Shown: positions 9,384 through 18,007 of the stretch, in pieces
Numbering within the stretch: the first letter of the stretch is position 1
Layout: every line of letters begins with the position of its first letter
Assembly (NCBI GenBank): GCA_016715885.1
Contig: JADJXL010000018.1
Span: forward strand, 310,001-374,000
DNA from: Polyangiaceae bacterium
GTDB lineage: Bacteria > Myxococcota_A > Polyangia > Polyangiales > Polyangiaceae
Length of the DNA: 64,000 nucleotides
Direction of reading: 5' to 3'
Made by a program: the position numbers and the translations under genes
Notes under the pieces: generated by a model
The model's input: only the letters and a program-made list of their open reading frames with translations
What the model was told of the DNA's origin: nothing
Databases searched by the model: none

Positions 9384-10093
9384 CTGCGGAGCCGTCCGCA
9401 ACGAAAAATGACGCATCGGATTTGACGCCCGCGCGCGCTCGAAAGCTGCGCTTGTTGCTGCGCGTCTTGTCCGTCCTCTCCGCAATGGGACTGCTCATCG
9501 GAGCGATCACCGCGCGCGTGATTTGGGCAGGCGAGTCGGAAATTGCGGCGAGCACCGCAGCGCTTCAGCAGGCCGACGTGCGCGAAGCAGCAACACGTGC
9601 GCGTCGAGCTGCGGGTTGGTACGCCCCCGGTGCGCCGCATGTGCGTGTCGCCTACGAACGACTCGTGGCCATCGCGACGGCAGCCGAAGGACGCGGCGAT
9701 CGCGAGCTGGCGCTCCTTGCATGGCGAGGCATTCGCACGGCGGCACTCGAGACGCGCTGGATCAGCATTCCTCACGCAGCGGATCTCGACAGGGCCAACC
9801 GAGCGATCGCGCGTATCGAAGCCGCAGCGCCTCGTCCGCCGGGGACGCGTACGGAATCGCCGCAGCGCATCGAGCAGCGACAGATCACGGCGCTCTTGCG
9901 TGACGAAGCTCCGCGCGTGCCCTGGGTCATCGCGCTCGTCGTTGCCTTCGTCGCATGGGCGGGCGGTGCTGCATGGGCGTTGCGCCAAGCGACGCGAGCA
10001 CCCGAAGGAAAGGCGTTTGCACGTGCTCAGCCGGGCGTCGTCGTAGCGCTTGCAGGCGTGGCGCTCTGGGTGATTGCGCTGTTTCGAGCGTGA
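9380..10093 (+). CDS. Membrane protein of unknown function, coupled to the ABC permease
   Basis: 237 residues, GTG start overlapping the permease stop by 4 bp. One hydrophobic segment lies at about residues 27-47 and two more near the C-terminus (VPWVIALVVAFVAWAGGAAW and VVVALAGVALWVIALF). Between them is an Ala/Arg-rich soluble helical part of about 120 residues with TPR-like spacing, which probably faces the periplasm. No family is recognised. The overlap with the permease suggests it works with that transporter, perhaps as an accessory subunit; this is inference. Confidence 0.72.
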   Translation: MTAEPSATKNDASDLTPARARKLRLLLRVLSVLSAMGLLIGAITARVIWAGESEIAASTAALQQADVREAATRARRAAGWYAPGAPHVRVAYERLVAIATAAEGRGDRELALLAWRGIRTAALETRWISIPHAADLDRANRAIARIEAAAPRPPGTRTESPQRIEQRQITALLRDEAPRVPWVIALVVAFVAWAGGAAWALRQATRAPEGKAFARAQPGVVVALAGVALWVIALFRA

Positions 10094-10106
10094 ACGGTTT
10101 GTCTTG

Positions 10107-10658
10107 TCAACCGCTCGTCGGGACAAACATCGACCGATAATGCACGAGCTCTTGGATCGATTCGCGAATGTCGTCGAGCGCTCGGTGCGTTTCCTTTTTC
10201 TTCGGCGCTTCGCGATGCGGACACCACCTACGCACCAGCTCCTTCAGCGTCGAAACGTCGATGATTCGGTAGTGCAAGTACGCGACGACGCGAGGCATGT
10301 AGGCTTCGAGAAATTCGCGATCCTTCCACACCGAGTTACCGCAGAGCGGCACCGTTCCAGACGGGACGTGCTTCTTGATGAAGGCGACCGTTTGTTCCGT
10401 GGCGTCTTCGAGCGTCACCGTGGATGCGCGGATCTGATCGAGCAGCCCCGACTTCGTATGCAGCGCGCGAACGTAGTCGTTCATCGTCGCGAGCACGTCT
10501 TCGGGCTGGTGGATGACCAGGTTCGGTCCTTCTTCGATGATGTCCAGGTTCGAGCTGGTGACGATCGTCGCGATCTCCACGATCCTGCACTTTTTCGGAT
10601 CGAGCCCCGTCATCTCCAGGTCGACCCATACCAGCCGGTCCGGTGAAACTTCCGCCAT
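10107..10658 (-). CDS. orn: Oligoribonuclease
   Basis: A 183-residue DEDDh 3'-5' exonuclease that degrades 2-5 nt RNA fragments, including linear cyclic-di-GMP breakdown products. Exo I is LVWVDLEMTGLDP (Asp and Glu metal ligands), Exo II is the CGNSVWKDREFL region, and Exo III is HRALDDIRESI with the catalytic His and last Asp. LHYRIIDVSTLKEL is typical of Orn. Length equals the family norm (about 180). ATG 10658 (MAEVSPDRLVWVDLE) gives the usual N-terminus; ATG 10670 would add four residues. It stands alone, convergent with the preceding plus-strand gene. Confidence 0.96.
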   Translation of the reverse strand: MAEVSPDRLVWVDLEMTGLDPKKCRIVEIATIVTSSNLDIIEEGPNLVIHQPEDVLATMNDYVRALHTKSGLLDQIRASTVTLEDATEQTVAFIKKHVPSGTVPLCGNSVWKDREFLEAYMPRVVAYLHYRIIDVSTLKELVRRWCPHREAPKKKETHRALDDIRESIQELVHYRSMFVPTSG

Positions 10659-10791
10659 GCGGCGCAGCATAATCAACGAAACGTCGGCTTCGCAGTTTTC
10701 ATCGCATGAGCTTCATCGGTAGGCGCTGGTCCTGGTCGAGCGACTGGATCGATCCCGTCGCTCCGTCCCGGATCGACTAGGCTAGGACCAT

Positions 10792-11910
10792 ATGGCCGTC
10801 GAATCGGACGTGAAGGGTGTCGGGCGTGCGCATCACGCGGCCCACTCGCACGACCATGAACATGGGCACGACCACGCGAAAGGTCACGACCACGCGCATC
10901 ATGGCGATGCGCATGGTCACGATGATCATCATCACAGCCATGGTCTGAACGAGCTGCGCCGCACGCCGTTTCGGCGGCTCGTGTTCGCTTTCACGATCAC
11001 GGCGGGCTTCATGTTCGTCGAGGCCATCGTCGGGTTTGTCTCGGGCAGCCTCGCGCTCGTTGCCGATGCGGGGCACATGCTCGCCGATGCCGCGGCGCTC
11101 GCGCTCGCGATGATCGCGCAGCGCATCGCAGCTCAACAGCGGACGCGCGCGCGCACGTACGGGCATCGTCGCGCTGAGGTGCTGGCAGCGTTTGCCAACG
11201 GTGTCGCGCTCGCGCTCACGGCGGTGTGGATCTTCGGCGAGGCGGCGCAACGATTCCGTGAGCCACGAGCGATCGATGCGACGGCGATGATGGCGACGGC
11301 GGTGGTCGGGCTCGTCATCAACCTACTTTCAGCAGCCGTGCTTTCGGTCGGCTCGCATGGGCACAACGTCAACACGCGTGCAGCGCTCGCGCATGTGCTC
11401 TCTGATGCGCTCGGATCCGTGGGAGCCATCGTAGGTGGCGTGCTCGTTTACACGATGGGTTGGAACCGCGCCGATCCCGTGATCAGCGTCATCATCGCCG
11501 TGTTGATCTTGTGGGGTGGGTTCAGGCTCGTACGCGACACGTCGCACGTGCTCATGGAGGGAAGTCCCATCGAAGTGGACATCGCGGACATCGAGAAGAC
11601 GATTCGCGGTGTTCCAGGCGTCGTCGACTTTCACGACTTGCACGTGTGGTCGATATCGGAAGGTTTCGACGTGCTCACGGTGCACATCGTGATCGCGCGT
11701 GGCTTTCACGGGACGGATGTCGTGCAAGCGGTCGCTACGCGCATGCGCGAAGTGCACCAGCTCGAACACTGCACGATTCAGCCGGAACCGTCGCGGGCTC
11801 CAGAGCTCGTCACCTTGCGGCGCAAACCGACGGATCCCAAGGATTTGTCCATACAAACAACGGATGGTTCGGAAGGACGAACCACAGCCCGTGAACGCGA
11901 GCCGGCCTGA
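10792..11910 (+). CDS. Cation diffusion facilitator (CDF) zinc/divalent metal exporter
   Basis: 372 residues. The first 50 are extremely His/Asp-rich (HSHDHEHGHDHAKGHDHAHH), a flexible metal-capturing arm. Six membrane segments follow. The transport-site HxxxD pairs are present in TM2 (ADAGHMLADA) and TM5 (AHVLSDALGS). The cytoplasmic C-terminal domain VDIADIEKTIRGVPGVVDFHDLHVWSIS (read in parts) is the CDF dimer domain. Pattern and length match ZitB/CzcD-type exporters driving Zn2+, Co2+ or Cd2+ out against protons. A C-terminal extension of about 40 polar residues is longer than usual. AGGA precedes ATG 10792. Confidence 0.95.
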   Translation: MAVESDVKGVGRAHHAAHSHDHEHGHDHAKGHDHAHHGDAHGHDDHHHSHGLNELRRTPFRRLVFAFTITAGFMFVEAIVGFVSGSLALVADAGHMLADAAALALAMIAQRIAAQQRTRARTYGHRRAEVLAAFANGVALALTAVWIFGEAAQRFREPRAIDATAMMATAVVGLVINLLSAAVLSVGSHGHNVNTRAALAHVLSDALGSVGAIVGGVLVYTMGWNRADPVISVIIAVLILWGGFRLVRDTSHVLMEGSPIEVDIADIEKTIRGVPGVVDFHDLHVWSISEGFDVLTVHIVIARGFHGTDVVQAVATRMREVHQLEHCTIQPEPSRAPELVTLRRKPTDPKDLSIQTTDGSEGRTTAREREPA

Positions 11911-11916
11911 ACCCGC

Positions 11917-13140
11917 TCAACCCGCAAACATCTCCGTCACCCAGTACGTCCCATCAGCCGCTTGCGCCACGGCAACTCCTACGCGCGTGAACCTTTCCAG
12001 AAGCAGGTTGCCGCGATGCGATGGGCTCGCCCAGAGCGCTCGGTGAGCGTTTTGGAGCGAGCTTGCGCTGGCGACATTTTCGCCGGCGACGGCAGAGCTG
12101 ATGCCTGCTGCTTGGAGCCTCGCGCGAGGATCACCGCCGCCCACGTCGTGCCCCACCATGCGCGCCTTCTTCATTTCCTCCGAATGAGCGCGCGCAACGG
12201 CATCGAGCGCTGGGTCGCGCGTGAGCGGCCTTCGTCCTTCGGCAATACGCGCTGCGTTGATCATGCGCAGCATCGCTTCGGCGGGATCCTTGACGCCTTG
12301 AGCAGCCTCTTCTCCGGGCACCGGTGCTCGGACAAACTCCGTCGGAGGCTTCTGGCCAGCGTAGATCGTCGCTTCGAGCACGGGGCGCGGCCCCGTTGAA
12401 ACCGTGGCGAGCACTTGCACGAGCCACGCGCCTGGCTGATCGACCGAAAACGTCGATCGAATGCGTCCTCCCGACAGAGAGCTCGGGACCGTTCTCGGCG
12501 CGGCGCGCGGTCCAAGGAGCACGACCTGCACACCCGAGGCTGGGACGAGCATGACGCCTTCGAGGTTGATCCACTGGCCCACACGCGCCGATGTTGGAAC
12601 GGGTGAAATATCGGCGAGCGCGTCGACCGTGATCACCGTCGCCACGCTCGCGTCTCCTGCACCTTGTTGTCGTGCGACGCCGCATCGTCTTTTGCCGAGC
12701 GTTCGAGCTGTGCTCATGAACGTTTTGAAGCGCGTGGCGATGTCGTCATCGTCCAGGTTTTCGCCCGACAACGACCACGCCTTGGGCCACACGTGTGGAT
12801 CGCCTGCGGCACGCAGCGCGAAGGCGAGCTCGTCCGCGGTGAGCCCATGCGCTCCATCGAGCTGTCGTTTGGCGACGATCGCAGCGACGTCCATCAATGC
12901 GGTATCGGCGGGCCCGCACAGAGCAAGGAGCGCGGTTTCTTTGGGGTTTGTCGAAGCGGTTGCCTTGGGCGAGGAGAGCTCGGTTTTCCACTGAACGCGC
13001 AGTGGCCCGATGTCTGACGACGCGACGACCGGGGCCGTTGACGCGAGCGCGAGGGCGATGAAGGCGGCGGCTATGGGCCTCGAGGGGCGGAGCGTGCGGC
13101 GTTTCGGGGAATGGCTGGACCCGTTGTGGCTCGAAGGCAT
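11917..13140 (-). CDS. Exported CAP/SCP-domain protein
   Basis: 407 residues from ATG 13140. A long N-region followed by PIAAAFIALALASTAPVVAS gives a signal peptide. The middle part (about 40-265) is of unknown fold; a beta-rich stretch (GQWINLEGVMLVPASGVQVV) could bind ligand. Residues 285-407 form a CAP domain: MLRMINAARIAEGRRPLTRD, ARAHSEEMKKARMVGHD, GENVASASS, LWASPSHRGNLL and the closing GVAVAQAADGTYWVTEMFAG. The His and Glu residues of the CAP tetrad are visible. Bacterial CAP proteins are secreted, with unclear function (sterol or lipid binding, or peptidase in some). It is convergent with the CDF gene and divergent from the MCE gene. Confidence 0.87.
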   Translation of the reverse strand: MPSSHNGSSHSPKRRTLRPSRPIAAAFIALALASTAPVVASSDIGPLRVQWKTELSSPKATASTNPKETALLALCGPADTALMDVAAIVAKRQLDGAHGLTADELAFALRAAGDPHVWPKAWSLSGENLDDDDIATRFKTFMSTARTLGKRRCGVARQQGAGDASVATVITVDALADISPVPTSARVGQWINLEGVMLVPASGVQVVLLGPRAAPRTVPSSLSGGRIRSTFSVDQPGAWLVQVLATVSTGPRPVLEATIYAGQKPPTEFVRAPVPGEEAAQGVKDPAEAMLRMINAARIAEGRRPLTRDPALDAVARAHSEEMKKARMVGHDVGGGDPRARLQAAGISSAVAGENVASASSLQNAHRALWASPSHRGNLLLERFTRVGVAVAQAADGTYWVTEMFAG

Positions 13141-13368
13141 GTGTCCGTCTCGGCTGGGATCGTGGGCGAGGATTTCGCCGCGCGTGGGCCGTTCGACGAA
13201 GTAGCGCCTGTCCCGATGCAACGCGGTACGAGTCAGATTCGAGGGGAGGGAATTGGGCACACCGCGGCGCATTCCGACGGCGTAGCAAACTTTCGGCGCG
13301 ATGCGCGTATTCGCGGGCCGCAGGCACAAGGCGAACCCGAAAAAGGGCAACGTCGTGCACCGAGCTTC

Positions 13369-14856
13369 GTGCTAAGCTCGCGGCGCTTGGGAATCGAAGT
13401 CAATCGAGCGGCGAAAGTCGGGATCATGACCGTGGCGCTCGCCGGGGCCGCCTACGGTGGCTATCGGTTCGTCTCTCGTGATGCCGGTACTGCGGGTGGT
13501 TATCGCGTATGGGCGCATTTGCCCGACGTGACGGGGATCGCTCCGCTGTCGCGCGTCATGGTGTCGGGTATTCAGGTCGGGACGGTCGATCGAATATGGC
13601 TCGATGGCGGCAAGGCGCGCATTGACATCAAAATGTTTCCAACGGCGCCGCTTTATACGGACGCTGCCATTGGGCGCCGAGCGACGAGTTTGATTGGCGA
13701 ATATTATGTGGTGCTCACGCCTGGCACCGAGGGCAATCCGCAGATTCCGGACCAGGGACAAATTACGCGATACATCGACGAGCCGACGATGGAATCGCTG
13801 CAGGGCCAAGTGGCCGCCATTTTGCGCGACGTCAAGACCGTCACGGAGACGCTGAAAACGACCGTCGGTAGCGACAAGGGCAAAGATCAGCTCGAAGCGA
13901 TACTCAAGAATCTCGCCGAAGTGACGGAAGCGCTGAACGAGACGGTGAAAGAGAATCGCGCCGCGGTGAAAGACACGATTACGAACATCAACAGCATCAC
14001 CGCGCAATCTCAGCCCAACATCAATGCGATCCTCGACAACGTCCGGCAAGTGACGTCCGATATTCGCAAAATGACGGGTGCCCAAACGGGTGAAGGCGGA
14101 CGGCCTGGGGATTTGCGCAGCGCCGCAACGCGCCTGGAACGAGCGACCGGTTCGCTCGAATCGGCTCTCGCGCACGCCGACAACGTCGCGGCTCGCATCG
14201 ACAAGGGCCAAGGAACCTTGGGGAAATTGACCAAGGACGAGACGCTCATCAATGAAGTCGAAAACGTGGTCGGCGACGTGGGTGAATTCGTCGGCGGTAT
14301 CAGTCGCCTGCAAACGATCGTCGGGCTCCGAAGCGAATACAACTTCCTCGCGAACACCGTGAAGAGTTATGTCGAATTGCGGCTCGCGCCTTCGGAAGAC
14401 AAATATTATTTATTCGAAGTCGTCAACGATCCGCGCGGTTTGACGACGTTCGAGCAAATCGACGTCGAATCGAGCAACCCGAACAATCCGCCCTATTACC
14501 GCGAAGTTCGCACCGTAACCACGAACGCGTTCCGCTTTTCGTTCCAGTTCGCCAAACGCGTGGGGCCATTTACCGGCCGCTTTGGCATTCGTGAATCCTC
14601 GGGCGCCATTGGGCTCGACCTGCATTTGCTCGACGATCGATTCGAGTTGCGGCAGGACCTTTTTGGCTTTGGCGAGCAGATATCGCCGCGCTGGCGCATT
14701 GCGCTTTCGTATGAATTCGTCCGGAAATTGTGGCTCTTGGGTGGTGTGGACAACATCCTCAACGCGGATCGCCGAGACTACTTCATCGGCTTGCAGCTCA
14801 GGTTCAACGACAAGGACCTGAAGACGATCTTGCCGTTCGTGCCGGCCGGACTGTAG
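13369..14856 (+). CDS. MCE/MlaD-family lipid-transport protein with C-terminal barrel-like domain
   Basis: About 495 residues from GTG 13369; TTG 13387 is an alternative. The mature protein clearly begins near RLGIEVNRAAKVGIM, and no ATG serves. One N-terminal membrane anchor (VALAGAAYGGYRF) is followed by the MCE domain (about 45-125: GIAPLSRVMVSGIQVGTVD, RRATSLIGEYYVVLTPG). A long helical segment (about 140-300, TVTETLKTTVG, ITNINSITAQSQPNINAIL) should form the MCE needle or tunnel. The last ~170 residues alternate aromatic and polar residues (FTGRFGIRESSGAIGLDL, YFIGLQLRFN) like an outer-membrane beta structure. Likely function is phospholipid shuttling between membranes; partner ATPase and permease are not in the window. 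Confidence 0.85.
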   Translation: MLSSRRLGIEVNRAAKVGIMTVALAGAAYGGYRFVSRDAGTAGGYRVWAHLPDVTGIAPLSRVMVSGIQVGTVDRIWLDGGKARIDIKMFPTAPLYTDAAIGRRATSLIGEYYVVLTPGTEGNPQIPDQGQITRYIDEPTMESLQGQVAAILRDVKTVTETLKTTVGSDKGKDQLEAILKNLAEVTEALNETVKENRAAVKDTITNINSITAQSQPNINAILDNVRQVTSDIRKMTGAQTGEGGRPGDLRSAATRLERATGSLESALAHADNVAARIDKGQGTLGKLTKDETLINEVENVVGDVGEFVGGISRLQTIVGLRSEYNFLANTVKSYVELRLAPSEDKYYLFEVVNDPRGLTTFEQIDVESSNPNNPPYYREVRTVTTNAFRFSFQFAKRVGPFTGRFGIRESSGAIGLDLHLLDDRFELRQDLFGFGEQISPRWRIALSYEFVRKLWLLGGVDNILNADRRDYFIGLQLRFNDKDLKTILPFVPAGL

Positions 14857-15243
14857 CGCCAGGCACACACCGACGCGGCAAGCGAAAACGGCCATCCGCG
14901 GCTTATGCTCGGCATGGACTGAACGAACGGACACTGAACACTGCGCGTCGCATAAGTGTTCCAACTATGTAATTGGCGAACATGGGACGCCGGGTGGTTG
15001 CGCCGTTACACTCGAAAAGCCGACCCAGGGCTTCGGTTTTGGTGCATTGCGCAACCAAATGGCGACCCAGGGCTTCCCGCATTCGCCCCTTTCGTGTCCT
15101 CGTTACAACGCCACGTCACCCATCGGCAGCCGAGATCTCTTGCGGGCGGGCGTTCGATCTTTGTTGACAGCACCTGCTAAGTTGTTCAGTGTTCAGCACT
15201 GAACACGCGGCCCCTTCGCCGCACCTGCCGAGCTGCCGTCATC
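14857..15243. other. Intergenic region with short direct and inverted repeats
   Basis: About 390 bp with no convincing gene. It holds two direct copies of cgacccagggcttc at 15021-15034 and 15063-15076. CTGAACAC occurs at 14934-14941 and again as both arms of the palindrome at 15189-15206. A perfect TTGACA hexamer lies at 15164-15169, but no good -10 box follows at normal spacing. Confidence 0.5.
15189..15206. promoter_or_regulatory. 18-bp palindrome, possible operator for the caspase-like gene
   Basis: GTGTTCAG-CA-CTGAACAC is a perfect 8-bp inverted repeat with a 2-bp centre. It starts 19 bp after a TTGACA hexamer and ends 37 bp before ATG 15244. A further CTGAACAC half-site lies at 14934-14941. 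The geometry is that of a repressor dimer site; no regulator gene is adjacent, so the binding protein is unknown. Confidence 0.35.
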
Positions 15244-16258
15244 ATGGTTGCATCCCGCCTCACGCACGACCTCGTTTGTATCGGCGCCCATGCACCGCGC
15301 GAGCACGACTTCCCTGCGGCAAACGCGCGCGCCGTCCACGACCTGTTTACTGGAGGTCTCGGCCCTCCGCGCCTCGTCGCTGATGTTCGCACCGGACCGC
15401 GCGTGACGTGCGCCGCCGTCGCGAGCGCGATGGACGCTGCCGATGAACGCGCCGCGACAAACTATGTCTTCTACTTTTCGGGCCACGCCAGCCCCGCGGG
15501 CTTTGCGGTGTCGGACGGCACGATCAGTGCTGAAATGATGACGCGCCACGTGTCGCACCTCCGCGCTCGAGCCGTGCTGCTCGTGCTCGACGTCGTCATC
15601 GGTGCGCGGCCCAGATCATGCGCTCCTGCCGCCGTGGCTCCGCGAGTTCGCGGAAGATCGCCCCGGGCTGCGCGTCATCGCAGCGCGAGCAACGCGCATT
15701 GGCGCGGGCGTCGCAGGCGGTGGACTTTCGCGTTTCACGTCGGCGTTCGTCACGGCGCTCGAGGAGGCTCCTGGCGATATGCGCGTCGCCCGAACGCCGT
15801 TCATTTCCGACAAACTCGCGCTCACCGATGCGCGGCGCGTGCTCGGCGAGCGGTGGGGCGTTACGCATCTGCCGCTCGACGTGGGCACGTTCGGCGGCAT
15901 GCCGCTCACGCGATCGCAAAAAGCGGCACCGATTGGCGAGGCCGCGGTGGAGGCAGTCGTCCCTGGTTCGGGTTTTTCCGCGGCGATCACATGGCGGATC
16001 GAGGGCAGGGCGAACATGCCGACGACGCTGTATTATGCGCTCGAAGACGCGGCGTCGAGGGTCGTGGCCGAAGGTGCCACGACGGTGATGGCGCAAGATC
16101 CGCTGCAAAAGGGGAAGGAGCGTGTGCGGTTTTCCCCCAAGGTCGTCAAGCGCGCCGGTCACTCGACGCAGCAGCGCGCTGGCGCACTCAAATGGCGCGT
16201 TTCCCTGATGGACGCGCGCGGTCGCGTTCTGGCGGAGCGGGTCGTCGATCATCCGTAG
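15244..16258 (+). pseudogene. Caspase-like (peptidase C14 fold) gene, frameshifted and lacking the catalytic Cys
   Basis: Residues 1-119 from ATG 15244 form a caspase p20-like fold: an early VCIGAH, then ANARAVHDLF, and NYVFYFSGHASPAG, in which the His aligns with the caspase catalytic His. VLLVLD follows at the strand that normally runs into DCCxSG. There the sequence reads VVIG, and the meaningful frame moves to the one entered at 15602 (GPDHALLPPWLREF, RVIAARAT, GGGLSRFTSAFVTALEEAPGDM), which continues to the stop at 16258. Moving between frames needs one base removed or two added near 15592-15605. The catalytic Cys is absent in both frames. It is either a decayed protease gene or an error at this point; no slippery heptamer is seen. 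The C-terminal ~150 residues look like a target-binding or regulatory domain. Confidence 0.65.
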
Positions 16259-16321
16259 CCGCGACGGGCGCGTGCCGTACTCACCTGCGCGGTGGCCGCT
16301 CCGTGTGCTACAAGCGCATCG

Positions 16322-17965
16322 ATGTCTCGTGCGTTTCCGGGGGTTGCCCTCTCTCTGTCGTTGATTCTCGGGGCTACGGTCGCTGCGTGTCAGGGCTGTC
16401 GTACGCCGCCTGCGGCAATGGTGGATGCGGGGGCGGAAGCAGTTCCGACGCAGCCCACGGTTCGTCTCTACGTACTCAGCAACATTGCAGGTGCGATCGA
16501 GCCTTGTGGCTGCACGAAGGACCAACTCGGCGGCGTCGACCATCTCGCGGCATTCCTGAAATCCGAGGCATCTGCGGCTCCAGCGAACATCGTTCTGGGC
16601 GCCGGGCCGATGTTGTTCGGTGATGCGACGCTCAGCGTGCAGCAACAAACGCAGCAATCGTGGAAAGCCGATACGCTTGCGGCGGCGTTCAAGCATCTCG
16701 GGCTGGTCGCTTGGGCCCCGGGCGTCAACGATTGGGCCGGTGGCGCCGACTTCTTGAGCAAAGCGGTTGCGGCGTCGGGTGCTGCGCTGCTTGCGGGCAA
16801 CGTTGACGGCGCACCTCGGCCGGCGCCGGTCGTTATGCGCGCAGTGGGTGGGCTTCAGATTGGCATCGTAGGCGTTGCGGATCCGCGTGATCGCTCGGGA
16901 CAGCTTCCGGCGGGCATTACGACCAAGCCTGCGGTGGATGCAATGCGCGAGGGTATTGCTGAGGCGAAGCGGCAGGGGGCGCGCGTTCTCGTAGGCGTCG
17001 CAGCGATACCGCGGGGCGAAGCATTGCGATTAGCCGATGCATTCCCCGAGCTGTCGGTGCTCGTCATTGGCAAGCCGTTCGAGGGCGGACATGCGAATGA
17101 CGGCGCCAAGGCGCCCATGCATCTTGGCAATACGCTCGTCGTGGAGACGTCGAATCATTTGCAAAGTGTCGCGGTCGTTGATCTTTTCGTCCGCGGTGCG
17201 CCGGCTGGAAATGCTCCCCTTGTTTTTGCGGATGCCAGTGGCATATCGCGTGCTGAGGAGCTCGTGAGCGTGTCCGGTCGCATCCGTGAGCTCGAGACTC
17301 GCATCCAATCATGGGAAAAGGGTGGTAAGGTAAAACCCGAGGATCTCGCGGCGCGAAAAGCGGATTTGGAAAAATTGCGAATCGACCGTGCCAAACTCGA
17401 AGAATCACCGCCCGTGCCGTCGGGGAGTTTCTTTCGTTATCGGTTGGTCGAGGTGCGGGAAAAACTCGGCGCCGAACCGGTCGTCAAGAATCAGCTTGCT
17501 GATTATTACAAGCGCGTCAATGATCACAACAAGGTGGCATTTGCCGATCGCAAACCTGCACCGGCGGGCCCTGGGCAGCCAACGTTCATTGGCGTGGAAG
17601 AATGCACCACGTGCCACGACGAAGAGCGTAAAGTTTGGGATGGCACGCCGCATTCGCATGCATACCAGACGCTGCAAACGGATTTCAAAGAATACAACCT
17701 CGATTGCGTGAGTTGTCACGTCACAGGGTACGATCAACCGGGCGGATCGACCGTCACGTTCGTCGACAAACTCAAGGACGTGCAATGCGAAGAGTGCCAC
17801 GGCCCGGGTTCGCTGCATGCGAAGGACCCGGAAAAGAAGGGGCTCATCGTGCTCAAGCCCGATCCGCAATCTTGCGTTTCGAGTTGTCACCACCCGCCGC
17901 ACGTCGAAAACTTCGATCCCGTCGTCAAAATGGACCTGGTCCTCGGTCCGGGGCACGGCAAGTAG
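16322..17965 (+). CDS. Lipoprotein: UshA-like metallophosphoesterase domain fused to multihaem cytochrome c
   Basis: 547 residues from ATG 16322; the signal peptide ends in ATVAAC, a plausible lipobox. Residues 45-320 resemble the UshA/5'-nucleotidase-like fold found beside multihaem cytochromes (LSNIAGAIEPCGCTKDQLGG, LVAWAPGVNDW, GIVGVADPRDRSG). A coiled-coil stretch (RIRELETRIQSWEKGG) follows. The C-terminal ~150 residues hold haem sites CTTCH, CVSCH and CEECH, and a fourth site written CVSSCH, a CX3CH spacing where CXXCH is normal. The cytochrome part resembles c554-type domains (GVEECTTCH, TPHSHAYQTLQ). It probably transfers electrons at the periplasmic face; the redox partner and any phosphoesterase activity are unknown. 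The metal ligands of an active phosphoesterase are not clearly complete. Confidence 0.82.
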   Translation: MSRAFPGVALSLSLILGATVAACQGCRTPPAAMVDAGAEAVPTQPTVRLYVLSNIAGAIEPCGCTKDQLGGVDHLAAFLKSEASAAPANIVLGAGPMLFGDATLSVQQQTQQSWKADTLAAAFKHLGLVAWAPGVNDWAGGADFLSKAVAASGAALLAGNVDGAPRPAPVVMRAVGGLQIGIVGVADPRDRSGQLPAGITTKPAVDAMREGIAEAKRQGARVLVGVAAIPRGEALRLADAFPELSVLVIGKPFEGGHANDGAKAPMHLGNTLVVETSNHLQSVAVVDLFVRGAPAGNAPLVFADASGISRAEELVSVSGRIRELETRIQSWEKGGKVKPEDLAARKADLEKLRIDRAKLEESPPVPSGSFFRYRLVEVREKLGAEPVVKNQLADYYKRVNDHNKVAFADRKPAPAGPGQPTFIGVEECTTCHDEERKVWDGTPHSHAYQTLQTDFKEYNLDCVSCHVTGYDQPGGSTVTFVDKLKDVQCEECHGPGSLHAKDPEKKGLIVLKPDPQSCVSSCHHPPHVENFDPVVKMDLVLGPGHGK

Positions 17966-17978
17966 CAAGCGCGGTTTG

Positions 17979-18000
17979 GGTACGTCCTGAAAAACGTACC
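17979..18000. terminator. Hairpin between convergent genes, probable bidirectional terminator
   Basis: GGTACGT (17979-17985) and ACGTACC (17994-18000) form a perfect 7-bp stem with an 8-nt loop, midway between the cytochrome stop at 17965 and the methyltransferase stop at 18008. An AT-rich stretch (attattt) follows on the plus side; there is no long U run. Confidence 0.5.
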
Positions 18001-18007
18001 GCGAAGA

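Noticed and set aside
15592..15605. Programmed frameshift to join the two halves of the caspase-like gene
   Set aside because: No slippery heptamer or downstream pseudoknot is evident, and the expected active-site Cys is missing, so decay or error is more likely.
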